This document shows positions 8,924 to 17,988 of a DNA stretch of 52,013 nt, piece by piece (the stretch's first letter is position 1; the number at the start of each line of letters is the position of its first letter). Origin of the DNA: Xanthobacteraceae bacterium. Its GTDB lineage: Bacteria; Pseudomonadota; Alphaproteobacteria; Rhizobiales; Xanthobacteraceae. The position numbers and the translations under genes were made by a program. The notes beneath the pieces are model-generated. The model worked only from the letters and a program-made list of their open reading frames with translations, was not told the DNA's origin and made no database searches. The DNA is taken from positions 1-52,013 of the forward strand of contig JAIESR010000104.1 in assembly GCA_019745775.1 (NCBI GenBank), written 5' to 3'.

Positions 8924-10081
8924 ATGACCGTCCCGGACGAATCGGCCTTCGGCGTCTATATCCACTGGCCGTTCTGCCTGTCGAAGTGCCCATATTGCGA
9001 CTTCAACAGTCATGTGCGGCATGCCAAGATCGACGAGCAGCGCTACCTCCGCGCCTTCGCCGCAGAGATCGCGGCGACGGCCTCGCGGGTGCCGCAGCGC
9101 ACGGTCTCCACGATCTTCTTCGGCGGCGGCACGCCGTCGCTGATGCAGCCGGCGACCGTCGGTGCGATCCTCGACACCATCGCCAAGCACTGGCCGGTTG
9201 CCAAGGACGCCGAGGTGACGCTTGAGGCAAACCCCACCAGCGTCGAAGCCACGCGCTTCAAGGGCTATCGCGCCGTGGGCGTCAACCGCGTTTCGCTCGG
9301 CGTCCAAGCCCTCGACGACGAGGCGTTGAAATCGCTCGGGCGCACGCACACCGCGGAGGAGGCGCTCGCCGCCGTCGCGATCGCGCGCAGCGCTTTCGAG
9401 CGCTATTCATTCGACCTGATCTATGCGCGGCAGGGGCAGACGCCGCAGGCCTGGGCCGCCGAACTCAAGCGCGCGATCGCCGAAGCCGGCGAGCATCTTT
9501 CGCTCTATCAGCTTACGATCGAGCCCGACACGCCGTTTCATACGCTGCACTCGGCCGGCAAGCTCGCCGTTCCAGATGAAGACTCCGCCCGCGCGCTCTA
9601 CGACACGACGCAATCGGTCTGTGCCGCCGCCGGGCTTCCGGCCTACGAAATCTCGAACCACGCGCGGCCCGGCGCCGAATGCCGGCACAATCTCGTCTAT
9701 TGGCGCGCGCACGAATATGCCGGCATCGGTCCGGGCGCGCACGGCCGTCTCGACATCGACGGCGAGCGCCACGCCACCGTGACCGAGCGCAGGCCGGAAG
9801 CGTGGCTGATGCGCGTCGAGTCGCTCGGCCACGGCGTGGTCGGCGACGACACGCTGCTGCGCTCGCAAATGGCGGATGAATTCCTGCTGATGGGGCTGCG
9901 CCTCGCCGAAGGCATCGACCCCGCGCGTTACGAGCGGCTCGCCGGCCGCGCGTTGGACCCGCGGCGTATCAGAATCCTGCAACAGGAAGGCGCGCTCGAA
10001 CTGACGCCCGGCGGCAAGCTGCGCGTCACGCAGTCGGGATTTCCGGTGCTCGACGCCGTGGTGGCCGATCTCGCGGCCTGA
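8924..10081 (+). CDS. hemW: Radical SAM heme chaperone HemW
   Basis: A cytoplasmic radical-SAM protein that delivers heme to target proteins, formerly annotated as a coproporphyrinogen oxidase. The N-terminal YIHWPFCLSKCPYCDFNSH holds the CxxxCxxC iron-sulfur cluster motif. IFFGGGTPSL, TLEANPTSVE and NRVSLGVQALDD are the SAM-domain strands, and a HemN C-terminal domain follows with RHNLVYW and ADEFLLMGLRLAEG. ATG 8924 gives 385 residues; a GTG at 8906 would add six. It is the third gene of the rph-rdgB-hemW run, 50 bases after rdgB. It ends three bases before the convergent lipoprotein gene. Confidence 0.95.
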   Translation: MTVPDESAFGVYIHWPFCLSKCPYCDFNSHVRHAKIDEQRYLRAFAAEIAATASRVPQRTVSTIFFGGGTPSLMQPATVGAILDTIAKHWPVAKDAEVTLEANPTSVEATRFKGYRAVGVNRVSLGVQALDDEALKSLGRTHTAEEALAAVAIARSAFERYSFDLIYARQGQTPQAWAAELKRAIAEAGEHLSLYQLTIEPDTPFHTLHSAGKLAVPDEDSARALYDTTQSVCAAAGLPAYEISNHARPGAECRHNLVYWRAHEYAGIGPGAHGRLDIDGERHATVTERRPEAWLMRVESLGHGVVGDDTLLRSQMADEFLLMGLRLAEGIDPARYERLAGRALDPRRIRILQQEGALELTPGGKLRVTQSGFPVLDAVVADLAA

Positions 10082-10084
10082 GAT

Positions 10085-11296
10085 TCAGGTCCCCGAACCA
10101 GCGAACGAACGTGGCGCCGGGCTGATGACCTGCCCGCCGGTCGGCGAGACCTTCATCACCGCGAGGCCGCGCTGATTGATGCCGTCACGGCGGAAGCGGA
10201 ACAGGCCGTCGATGCCGTTGAAGCCGGACGTCGTGGTCAGCACCTCCGCGCTGAAGCGGCGCTGCCCTTGCGTCTTGGTGAGGGCCGCCACCAGCGCCAC
10301 CGCGTCATAGACCAGCGTCGCTGTGCGCACGGGGTCCTGATTGTAGCGGGCGCGATAGCGGGCGGAGAAATTGCGAAAGCCGGTCGAGTCGGGGCCCGCG
10401 TACCAGGCGCCTTCGAGCACGGGAGCGGAGAAGATCTGCGGGTCTTCCCACAGGCCGCTGCCGAGCATCTGGATCCTGCGGGTGTCGACGCCGTTTGCGG
10501 CCAGGGTCTGTACTACCAGCGGAACAGTGTCGGCCGTGTCCGGGATGAAGATCGCGTCGGCGCCGCCCGCGGCTTGTGCGAGACTCCTGATGACCGCCTG
10601 AATCTGATTCCGGTCGGCGGTGTAGCGCTCGAGCGCGACGATGCGGCCGCCGCGCCGCCCGATCGCTTGCTTGAACGCGGCTTCGACCACCGTGCCGTAG
10701 GCATTGTCTGGGATCGCCGCAGCGTAGGCGCGTTTGCCCTGCTGCGCCGCGTAGCCGATCAGCCGCTCGACATCGGACTCCGGCAGGAAGCTCAGGAGAT
10801 AGACACCGGCCGCCGCGACGTTGGAGTCGGTCGAGAAAGCGATCACCGGAATGCCGCGCGCGCGTGCGAGCTGACCCACCGGCGCGACTGAATGTGCGAA
10901 CAGCGGACCGAGGATGATCTCGGCACCCTCCTCAAGTAGTTGCTGCGCTGCTTGCTGCGCGCCCTGCGCGCTGCCGCCGTCGTCCTTCACCAGCAGCTGG
11001 ATGTCGGGATTGTTGAACTCGCTGAGCGCAAGCTCGGCGGCGTTGCGCATCGATTGCGCGGTCACGCCGGCATTACCGGGCGCGCCGAGCGGCAGGATCA
11101 AGCCGACCTTGACCTGCCCCTGCCCGATCGCGCCCGTGGACTGCGGCGTCGCGGCGGGCTGCGACGACAAGAAATCATTGCCCGAGAGTCCGCCGCCCGT
11201 GCACGCGACCAGCGCAAGGCTTGCGGCGAAGGCGAGGACAATATTGAGCGGCGCACGCAACGCGGCAGACATCCGGGCCAGCTCAACTCGGCACAT
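10085..11296 (-). CDS. LpoA/LppC-like penicillin-binding protein activator (lipoprotein)
   Basis: A 403-residue outer-membrane or periplasmic lipoprotein with a type-1 periplasmic-binding fold, related to LppC/LpoA, which activates peptidoglycan synthases. ATG 11296 has AGGGA eight bases upstream. The signal sequence ends in a lipobox ASLALVAC followed by TGGG. The fold shows KVGLILPLGAPGN, LVKDDGGSAQGAQQAAQQLL, EGAEIILGPLFA and GIPVIAFSTDSNVAA, also typical of branched-chain amino-acid receptors. The LpoA reading rests on genomic context: it is divergent from rsmI-yraN, as yraM (lpoA) neighbours yraL and yraN in enterobacteria. An amino-acid receptor role is the alternative. The longer upstream ORF start is not supported. 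Confidence 0.83.
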   Translation of the reverse strand: MCRVELARMSAALRAPLNIVLAFAASLALVACTGGGLSGNDFLSSQPAATPQSTGAIGQGQVKVGLILPLGAPGNAGVTAQSMRNAAELALSEFNNPDIQLLVKDDGGSAQGAQQAAQQLLEEGAEIILGPLFAHSVAPVGQLARARGIPVIAFSTDSNVAAAGVYLLSFLPESDVERLIGYAAQQGKRAYAAAIPDNAYGTVVEAAFKQAIGRRGGRIVALERYTADRNQIQAVIRSLAQAAGGADAIFIPDTADTVPLVVQTLAANGVDTRRIQMLGSGLWEDPQIFSAPVLEGAWYAGPDSTGFRNFSARYRARYNQDPVRTATLVYDAVALVAALTKTQGQRRFSAEVLTTTSGFNGIDGLFRFRRDGINQRGLAVMKVSPTGGQVISPAPRSFAGSGT

Positions 11297-11514
11297 CGGC
11301 CGTTTCCCTCGGTACTGACGACGATGGACGGCAATGACTGCAGGTATTCTGGAATTATGTCTAAGGGTGGTTAACCAAACGAAAAAAATAATGATTTCCA
11401 CAAGATAGGAGCACGAAGCCGCCCCCGCATCAAGCGCCGGATTACCGCCGGAAACCTGATTTCCGGCCCCCGACGAGGCCGGCACTTGGTTCCGGAGTTG
11501 GGCTAGAGTGCAGC

Positions 11515-12447
11515 ATGAATTCACCCGCACACACCGCGCAACCGCGCCAACAATCGGCTTCCGACCGCCGTTACATTCTGCGCGGACAAGCCATCGAGGC
11601 ACCCGCGCTCGCGCCTGGGCTTCATATTGTCGCAACCCCGATCGGCAATCTGCGCGACACAACGTTGCGCGCCCTGGAGGTGCTCGCCGCAGCCGACGTG
11701 ATCGCCTGCGAGGACACTCGCGTCACCCGCAAGCTGATCGACCACTACGGGATCACCACACCGCTGACACCCTACCACGATCACAACGCGGCGGAGGCGC
11801 GCCCGAAGCTGATTGCGCGGCTCTCCGCCGGCGACGCCATTGCGCTGGTATCCGACGCCGGCACGCCGCTCGTCTCCGACCCCGGCTTCAAGCTCGTGCG
11901 TGCGGTTCACGAAGCAGGCCATACCGTCACCGCGGTGCCGGGTGCATCGGCGGCACTGGCGGCGCTGGCGATTGCCGGACTGCCGAGCGATCGGTTTTTC
12001 TTTGAAGGCTTCCTGCCCGCGAAATCCGGACAGCGGCAGGCGCGCATCGCGGAGCTTGCGCGCATTCCGGCGACGCTGCTGCTGTTCGAGACCGGACCGC
12101 GGCTCGCCGCCGCACTCGCCGATCTCACACAGGGGCTGGGGCCGCGCGAGGCTGCGGTCTGCCGCGAGCTGACGAAGCTGCATGAGGAAATACGCCGCGA
12201 CGACCTCGCGACGCTCGCCGCCCACTACGAAGGCGCCGGCGAGCCGCGCGGCGAAATCGTGCTGGTGATCGCGCCGCCTGCGGCGGAGACGGCGAACGAC
12301 GCCGACGTCGACGCGCTGCTGCACAAAGCGCTCGCGCGCGTCTCCGTGAAAGAGGCGGTGGCGGAGGTTACCGCCGTCACCGGACGTCCGCGCCGCGAAG
12401 TCTACCAGCGCGCGCTCGATCTCTTGAAGGGCCGCGACGATGCGTGA
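11515..12447 (+). CDS. rsmI: 16S rRNA (cytidine(1402)-2'-O)-methyltransferase RsmI
   Basis: A SAM-dependent methyltransferase that 2'-O-methylates C1402 in the decoding centre of 16S rRNA. The 310 residues include [76 protein letters not shown] and the tail [10 protein letters not shown], all family blocks. The C-terminal part [20 protein letters not shown] is a helix-turn-helix-like domain common in RsmI. It overlaps yraN by eight bases. Confidence 0.96.
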   Translation: MNSPAHTAQPRQQSASDRRYILRGQAIEAPALAPGLHIVATPIGNLRDTTLRALEVLAAADVIACEDTRVTRKLIDHYGITTPLTPYHDHNAAEARPKLIARLSAGDAIALVSDAGTPLVSDPGFKLVRAVHEAGHTVTAVPGASAALAALAIAGLPSDRFFFEGFLPAKSGQRQARIAELARIPATLLLFETGPRLAAALADLTQGLGPREAAVCRELTKLHEEIRRDDLATLAAHYEGAGEPRGEIVLVIAPPAAETANDADVDALLHKALARVSVKEAVAEVTAVTGRPRREVYQRALDLLKGRDDA

Positions 12448-12853
12448 CTCCGATCGTCCACGCGCGCGTCCGCTGACGCCACGAGTAGCCCGGCCGGAGC
12501 GCCAGGTCGCGTTCCGCACCGGCATTTCGGCCGAGAGCCGCGCCGCGGCGCTTTTGATCGCCAAGGGATTCCGCATCCTCGCGCGCCGGTATCGCACGCC
12601 GGTCGGCGAGATCGATATCGTCGCCGGACGCCGCAGGCTCCTGATCTTCGTCGAGGTGAAAGCGCGCGAGAAGTTCGACGATGCCGCCTGGTCGGTCACC
12701 GACCGGCAGCGGGCGCGCATTGTCGCAGCGGCGGAGGCATGGCTTGCCGCCAATTCCAGTCCTGCCATAGAGGACATCAGGTTCGACGCCGTGCTGGTCG
12801 CGCCGGGACGGATACCGCGGCACATTCCGGCCGCGTTTGATGCGACCCGTTGA
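12440..12853 (+). CDS. yraN: YraN family protein (UPF0102, predicted nuclease fold)
   Basis: A 137-residue member of UPF0102, which has a restriction-endonuclease-like fold; its cellular role is not established. Motifs: [30 protein letters not shown] and [10 protein letters not shown]. The E-x-D and E-V-K residues correspond to a PD-(D/E)xK metal site. It overlaps rsmI, a pairing conserved across Proteobacteria, and is followed 11 bases later by the TctC-type gene. Confidence 0.93.
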   Translation: MRDSDRPRARPLTPRVARPERQVAFRTGISAESRAAALLIAKGFRILARRYRTPVGEIDIVAGRRRLLIFVEVKAREKFDDAAWSVTDRQRARIVAAAEAWLAANSSPAIEDIRFDAVLVAPGRIPRHIPAAFDATR

Positions 12854-12864
12854 GGGTTTTTCGA

Positions 12865-13890
12865 ATGCGCCGTTGGCTGTTTCTGTTCGCAATCTTCGTC
12901 GGAGGCGATGCATCCGCGCAGACGACGGACGGGAACGTCGCCGATTTCTATCGCGGCAAATCGCTCAGCATCGTGGTCGGTCACGAAGCCGGTACCGGCT
13001 ATGACTTCTTCGGCCGCACGCTGGCGCGCCACATCACGCGCCATCTCGCCGGCAATCCCGCCGCGGTGGCGCAGAACATGCCCGGCGCGGGCGGACTGCG
13101 CGCCGCCAACTGGCTTTACAATGTGGCGGCCAAGGACGGCATCGTCGTGGGCGTGCTGGCGCCGGAAACCGCGCTGAAGCCGATCTTCGGCGATGCGGCC
13201 GCGAGCTACGACCCGGCCAAGTTCACCTGGATCGGCAATATGGACGAGAGCATTGCGACCTGCACGGTCTCGGCCCGCTCGGGGATCACCTCGGTCGAGC
13301 AGCTGATCAGACGCGAGGCCGTGTTTGGCGCGACCGGCAGTGCGGCGCCGACCAGCAAGTTCGCCTATGCGCTGGTGAACTTCATCGGCGCAAAGATCAA
13401 GGTGGTACAAGGCTACAAGGGCTCGAACGACCTGCGCATCGCGCTCAATCGCGGCGAGATCGAAGGCGCCTGCGGCCCGTCGCATTCGACGCTGAAGACC
13501 CAGTGGAAGGACGACGTCGACAGCGGCCGCATCCGCGTGCTGGTGCAATTCGGCCTGAAGAAGCTCGCCGACCTCAAGGACGCCGCCCACATCTACGACT
13601 ATGCGAGGTCGAACGAGGATCGCGAAGTCTTCGACGTCGCCTTCGGGCCGCACGTGTTGGGACGTCCGGTGCTGGCGCCGCCCGGCGTACCGGCGGATCG
13701 CGCCGCCGCGCTGCGCGCCGCGTTCATGCGCACGATGCAGGATGCCGAGTTGCTGGCTGAGACGGCCAAGCTTGGCCTTGAAGTCCGCCCCGCCTCCGGC
13801 CCAGAAGTCGAGGCGCTGGTCGCGCGCTTCGCGTCGTTTCCCAAGAGCGTGATCGAGCGCGCCACCGCCGGCCTGCACGAGAAGCGGTAA
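12865..13890 (+). CDS. TctC/Bug-like periplasmic substrate-binding protein
   Basis: A 341-residue secreted binding protein. The signal peptide MRRWLFLFAIFVGGDASAQ is followed by ADFYRGKSLSIVVGHEAGTG, NMPGAGGLRAANWLYNVAAK and ILAPE-like segments of the tripartite tricarboxylate receptor family. It is a more divergent branch than the gene at 2011-2994: the usual aspartate loop is replaced by EAGTGYDFFGRTLARHI. ATG 12865 is used rather than the TTG at 12850, since the latter adds only five residues before the signal peptide. No TctA/TctB partner is visible. It lies between yraN and gshB on the same strand. Confidence 0.85.
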   Translation: MRRWLFLFAIFVGGDASAQTTDGNVADFYRGKSLSIVVGHEAGTGYDFFGRTLARHITRHLAGNPAAVAQNMPGAGGLRAANWLYNVAAKDGIVVGVLAPETALKPIFGDAAASYDPAKFTWIGNMDESIATCTVSARSGITSVEQLIRREAVFGATGSAAPTSKFAYALVNFIGAKIKVVQGYKGSNDLRIALNRGEIEGACGPSHSTLKTQWKDDVDSGRIRVLVQFGLKKLADLKDAAHIYDYARSNEDREVFDVAFGPHVLGRPVLAPPGVPADRAAALRAAFMRTMQDAELLAETAKLGLEVRPASGPEVEALVARFASFPKSVIERATAGLHEKR

Positions 13891-13977
13891 CTAACTCAAG
13901 ATCGGGGTTTGCGCGCACCATGGTCAGCGGGGCCAGGATCGCGTACAGCATGGCCGCCGGAGCGTCGGGAGCAGCGA

Positions 13978-14919
13978 ATGAGCCTGAAAATCGCCGTGCA
14001 GATGGACCCGATCGAGCGGATCAACATCCGCGGCGACTCGACCTTTGCCTTGCTGCTCGAAGCCCAGCGCCGACGCCATGCGATCTCCTACTACACGCCC
14101 GACCGGCTCGCGATGGCCGGCAGCAAAGTGACTGCAGCCGTGCAGTCGCTTTCCGTGCGCGACAAGGAAGGCGACCACGTCACGCTCGGCGAAGCAAAGC
14201 GGACCGACCTCTCGACGTTCGACGTCATCCTGCTGCGGCAGGACCCGCCGTTCGACCTCGCCTACATCACCACCACGCATCTGCTCGAGCGCGTTCATCC
14301 CAAGACATTGGTCGTGAACGACCCACGCTCGGTGCGCAACGCGCCGGAAAAAATGTACGTGATGGAGTTCTCCGACCTGATGCCGCCGACGCTGATCACG
14401 CGCGACCTCGCGGAGATCAAGGCGTTCCGCGCCCAGCACGGCGATATCGTGATGAAGCCGCTCTACGGTCGCGGCGGCGAGGCGGTGTTCCGGCTCGCGC
14501 AGGAGGACCTCAATTTCGGTTCGCTCTACGACCTTTTCGCCGCCACCTTCCGCGAGGCCTGGGTGGTGCAGAAATTCCTGCCGGCGGTGAAGCAGGGCGA
14601 CAAGCGCATCATCCTGGTCGACGGCGAGTTCGGCGGCGCGGTCAACCGCGTACCGGCGCCGGACGACCTGCGCTCCAACATGGTGCGCGGCGGTACCCCG
14701 AAGGAAACCGACCTGACGCCGCGCGAGCGCGAGATCTGTGCGCGGCTTGCCAAGCCGTTGCGCGAGCGCGGGCTGATCTTCGTCGGCATCGACGTGATCG
14801 ACGGCTTCCTGACCGAGATCAACGTCACTTCGCCGACCGGCATCCGGGCGATCAAGAATCTCGGCGGGCCGGACGTTGCGGCGATGATCTGGGACCTGAT
14901 CGAGAAGAAGCGGCGCTGA
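13978..14919 (+). CDS. gshB: Glutathione synthase
   Basis: Joins gamma-glutamylcysteine and glycine with ATP to make glutathione in the cytoplasm. ATG 13978 follows GGGAGC at a seven-base spacing and gives 313 residues, near the usual 315; the in-frame upstream extension is not needed. Family blocks: [75 protein letters not shown] (ATP-grasp lysine and glycine loop), [20 protein letters not shown] and [20 protein letters not shown] (metal-binding Glu/Asn). Confidence 0.97.
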   Translation: MSLKIAVQMDPIERINIRGDSTFALLLEAQRRRHAISYYTPDRLAMAGSKVTAAVQSLSVRDKEGDHVTLGEAKRTDLSTFDVILLRQDPPFDLAYITTTHLLERVHPKTLVVNDPRSVRNAPEKMYVMEFSDLMPPTLITRDLAEIKAFRAQHGDIVMKPLYGRGGEAVFRLAQEDLNFGSLYDLFAATFREAWVVQKFLPAVKQGDKRIILVDGEFGGAVNRVPAPDDLRSNMVRGGTPKETDLTPREREICARLAKPLRERGLIFVGIDVIDGFLTEINVTSPTGIRAIKNLGGPDVAAMIWDLIEKKRR

Positions 14920-15044
14920 GAGTTTGGACCTGTAGGTCTACTGTGTGGTTCGGAGGCCACAGATGCGCACCTCCGTATAAGCCCATTGCCTGCGTGCAAT
15001 TGTGCCCGGGTCCGCGCCGCGTTACCGTGGGGTGGGCTGAGAAC

Positions 15045-16082
15045 ATGCGTATTTTGGGGCTGATAGCGGCGCTCCCGCCGCGCTGGGTCGTTGTGCGGCG
15101 CGTCGGCGTGACCGTCGCGCTCGTTGCCGCCTATCTGTGCAGCATGGCAGTCGACGCTTTTGCGCAGCGCTGCCAGCCGCGCCGCAAGCTGCCGGCGATC
15201 GTGCTCACGACGCTCGGGCCCTGCGAGTACAATCCGGAGACGTTCGGTTTCGCCGGTCCACCCGACCGGCAGGCGATGTGCCTGATGCGCTCCGGCAATG
15301 CGCGGCGAAACCTCGGCCCGATGCTCCAGTCGCTGCCGTCCGGGCTGGCCGATCGCGTCGGCCAGACGTCCGGCTTGCCCGACCGCGAGACGCTGGCTGC
15401 GGTGCTCGCCGAGCTCGGCCTCGTCTGGGACTACGCGCCGTTTCTGTGGCAACCGATCTCGCGGGCGCGCGATAACGACCCCGATGCGCCGCAGGCGCGC
15501 TACCTCGTGATCCACGACACCAGCGGACCGAATTTCGGCCGCCGGCCGTTTCCGGAAAACATCGACGAGCATCGTTCGATCAACAATCTCGCGCGTTTCC
15601 GCTGCGGCGACGGCTGGGAAGCCGCGCACGTCATCATCAACCGCACCGGCGCGATGCTGCTGGGTCAGGAGCTGAGCCGGCCCTGGCGCGCCACGCGGTT
15701 CGAGCGCGCAACCCGCTTCGGCAACGACCTCAAGGGCCTGTTCCTGCATGTCGAGCTGATCCAGCCGCGCCGCAGCCAGCCGGGGCGCGGCCGCGGCAAC
15801 GATGCGCTGGCGCCGACCCCGGGCTTCTCCGAGGCCCAGTACGACCGGCTGGCGCTGGTCTACACCATCGCCAGCGTGCGTTCCGGCCGCTGGCTGATCC
15901 CCGCATTCCACATGCCGATCGATGCCGGGATCCGCGGCGGCCACGACGACCCGCAGAATTTCGAGATCGAGGCCTTCGCCGGCAGCATTAAGCGGCTGGC
16001 CGACCGGCTGGCCCGCCACCGCCAGGCCGCGGAGGCCGAGGCGCCGGTGGTCGCCCATGGCGGTGAGGATGGGCGGGACTGA
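15045..16082 (+). CDS. Secreted N-acetylmuramoyl-L-alanine amidase-like protein
   Basis: A 345-residue exported protein: N-terminal basic stretch, hydrophobic core VGVTVALVAAYLCSMAVDAFA, cleavage near FAQ. The second half resembles the amidase_2/PGRP zinc fold: YLVIHDTSGPNF (first His), EAAHVIINRTGAMLLGQ, LKGLFLHVELIQP and PAFHMPIDAGIRGGHDDPQNF (second His and an Asp in the position of the usual H-x-DI-x-PGRK-x-DPG). This assignment is by eye. The N-terminal half is unrecognised and contains four cysteines. If right, it would cleave peptide side chains from peptidoglycan in the periplasm. ATG 15045 is chosen because the signal peptide begins there; the frame is open much further upstream across gshB but is a shadow there. 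Confidence 0.65.
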   Translation: MRILGLIAALPPRWVVVRRVGVTVALVAAYLCSMAVDAFAQRCQPRRKLPAIVLTTLGPCEYNPETFGFAGPPDRQAMCLMRSGNARRNLGPMLQSLPSGLADRVGQTSGLPDRETLAAVLAELGLVWDYAPFLWQPISRARDNDPDAPQARYLVIHDTSGPNFGRRPFPENIDEHRSINNLARFRCGDGWEAAHVIINRTGAMLLGQELSRPWRATRFERATRFGNDLKGLFLHVELIQPRRSQPGRGRGNDALAPTPGFSEAQYDRLALVYTIASVRSGRWLIPAFHMPIDAGIRGGHDDPQNFEIEAFAGSIKRLADRLARHRQAAEAEAPVVAHGGEDGRD

Positions 16083-16173
16083 GCCGGGCTAGAATTTTTG
16101 TTCACTAATTGTTCTTGCCTACACCCTGCGGTCGCGCTAGTCTTTCCGCCCGAGACAGGGGCGTCCACCCATC

Positions 16174-17712
16174 ATGGTCCAGCGCGTCGCGACCGTTGCG
16201 TTTGAGGGCATCGAGGCGCGCGCCGTCGATGTCCAGGTGCAGGTGGCGCCCGGCCTGCCGGCTTTCAACGTGGTCGGCCTCCCCGACAAGGCGGTGTCGG
16301 AAGCGCGCGAGCGGGTACGCTCCGCATTGGTGGCTTCCGGCCTGGCGCTGCCGGCGCGCCGCATCACCGTCAATCTCGCGCCCGCCGACCTGCCGAAGGA
16401 GGGCAGCCACTACGACCTCCCGATCGCGCTCGGCCTGATGGCCGCGATCGGCGCGCTGCCGGCGGACGCGCTCGCCGGCTTCACCGTGCTCGGCGAGCTC
16501 GGGCTCGACGGCTCGCTGACCGCCGTCGCCGGCGTGCTGCCGGCGGCGATCGGCGCCAATGCGCGCGGCGAAGGCCTGATCTGTCCGGCCGCCTGCGGGC
16601 CCGAAGCGGCGTGGGCGAGCCCGGAGATGGAGATCCTCGCGCCGGCGTCGCTGATCCAGCTTGCCAATCATTTCCGCGGCACGCAGGTACTGTCGCGCCC
16701 GCAGCCGAAGGTGCGCGAGGTCGAAGGCACGCTGCTCGATCTCAAGGACATCAAGGGCCAGGAGAGCGCCAAGCGCGCGCTCGAAGTGGCCGCTGCCGGC
16801 GGACACAACATGCTGATGATCGGCCCGCCCGGCGCCGGCAAATCGATGCTGGCGGCGCGGCTGCCGACCATCCTGCCGCCGCTGACGCCGGCGGAATTGC
16901 TCGAAGTCTGGATGATCGCGTCGGTCGCGGGCGTGATCGAGGGCGGCGCGCTCACCAACCGCCGCCCGTTCCGCTCACCGCATCATTCCGCGTCGATGCC
17001 GGCGATGGTGGGCGGCGGCCTGCGCGTGCGGCCCGGCGAAGTCTCGCTGGCGCATAACGGCGTGCTGTTCCTCGACGAGTTCCCGGAGTTTGAACCGCGC
17101 GCGCTTGATTCGCTGCGCCAGCCGCTCGAGACCGGCGAGGTCGCGATCGCACGCGCCAACCATCGCGTCACCTATCCCGCCCGCTTCATGCTGGTCGCGG
17201 CCATGAACCCCTGCCGTTGCGGCCGCGCCTCGGAGCCGGGCTTCACCTGCAAGCGCGGGCCCAATGTGCGATGCGCCGCCGACTATCAGGCGCGGCTGTC
17301 GGGACCGCTGATGGATCGCATCGACCTGCACATCGAGGTGCCGGCGGTCACCGCCGCCGATCTCATCCTGCCGCCGCCGGCGGAAGGCAGCCGCGAGGTG
17401 GCGGAGCGCGTCGCCCGCGCCCGGGCGATCCAGATCGAGCGCTACGCCGCGATCGGCCTGCCGCACATTCGCACCAACGCGGTCGCGAGCGGCCCGGTGC
17501 TGGAAGACATCGCGAAGCCGGACGCCAGCGGGCTCGCGCTGCTGCGCGACGCCGCCGACGCCATGCGGCTCTCGGCGCGCGGCTATCACCGGGTGCTGCG
17601 GGTCGCGCGCACGCTTGCCGACCTCGACGGCGCCGAGAAGGTCGGCCGCGTGCATCTTGCGGAAGCGCTGTCCTATCGCGCGCTTGCCGACGAGGTGCGC
17701 CGCGCCGCGTGA
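16174..17712 (+). CDS. YifB family Mg chelatase-like AAA ATPase
   Basis: A 512-residue YifB/ComM-type protein. In naturally competent bacteria ComM is a hexameric helicase aiding branch migration during recombination. N-terminal ChlI-like domain (1-140) with VAFEGIEARAVDVQVQV and GLPAFNVVGLPDKAV; AAA core with Walker A GPPGAGKSMLA at about 217, Walker B-like NGVLFLDEFPEF; a zinc-like AMNPCRCG plus C-x-n-C insertion; and the C-terminal ChlI_C domain with LSARGYHRVLRVARTLADLDG. The closing LAEALSYRA is typical. Confidence 0.95.
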   Translation: MVQRVATVAFEGIEARAVDVQVQVAPGLPAFNVVGLPDKAVSEARERVRSALVASGLALPARRITVNLAPADLPKEGSHYDLPIALGLMAAIGALPADALAGFTVLGELGLDGSLTAVAGVLPAAIGANARGEGLICPAACGPEAAWASPEMEILAPASLIQLANHFRGTQVLSRPQPKVREVEGTLLDLKDIKGQESAKRALEVAAAGGHNMLMIGPPGAGKSMLAARLPTILPPLTPAELLEVWMIASVAGVIEGGALTNRRPFRSPHHSASMPAMVGGGLRVRPGEVSLAHNGVLFLDEFPEFEPRALDSLRQPLETGEVAIARANHRVTYPARFMLVAAMNPCRCGRASEPGFTCKRGPNVRCAADYQARLSGPLMDRIDLHIEVPAVTAADLILPPPAEGSREVAERVARARAIQIERYAAIGLPHIRTNAVASGPVLEDIAKPDASGLALLRDAADAMRLSARGYHRVLRVARTLADLDGAEKVGRVHLAEALSYRALADEVRRAA

Positions 17713-17725
17713 GAAAGTCCCGCGG

Positions 17726-17746
17726 CCTAACGCTTTAGCAAAGCGT
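17726..17746. terminator. Perfect 9-bp hairpin after yifB
   Basis: TAACGCTTT and AAAGCGTTA form a perfect inverted repeat around the loop AGC, 13 bases after the yifB stop codon. There is no run of T after it, so intrinsic termination is uncertain. It could instead be an operator or a stabilising 3' hairpin. The rest of the 276-base gap before the kinase gene holds only an A-rich tract near 17917-17935. Confidence 0.4.
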
Positions 17747-17988
17747 TACCGTTAATCATCTGTTGTCGGTGGAGCGTCGTAGTCGTCCGCTGACCGAGGC
17801 AATCCGCTAAAATTCGAGCGATTGCGCTATCGCGCCCTCAACCGTGTCAAACGGCGGCACGCGCCCGGCGCGCGCACTGAACACAATCGCAACCGGTTCC
17901 GGCACACAATCCCCAAATAAAAACAAACACAACACGGCTCGGTGCGCGCTCTCGAGACGCGTGTCGCAAGCGCGTGCGGGGTGGCGTG

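Noticed and set aside
11521-13878. Long minus-strand open frame of 785 codons across rsmI-yraN-TctC
   Set aside because: It lies opposite three clear genes, has Arg/Ala-rich shadow composition and no recognisable domain. High GC makes such antisense frames common.
13920-15044. In-frame upstream extension of the amidase-like protein
   Set aside because: It overlaps gshB entirely in another frame; the signal peptide begins at 15045.
14526-16058. Minus-strand open frame of 510 codons opposite gshB and the amidase-like gene
   Set aside because: A shadow frame opposite well-supported genes.
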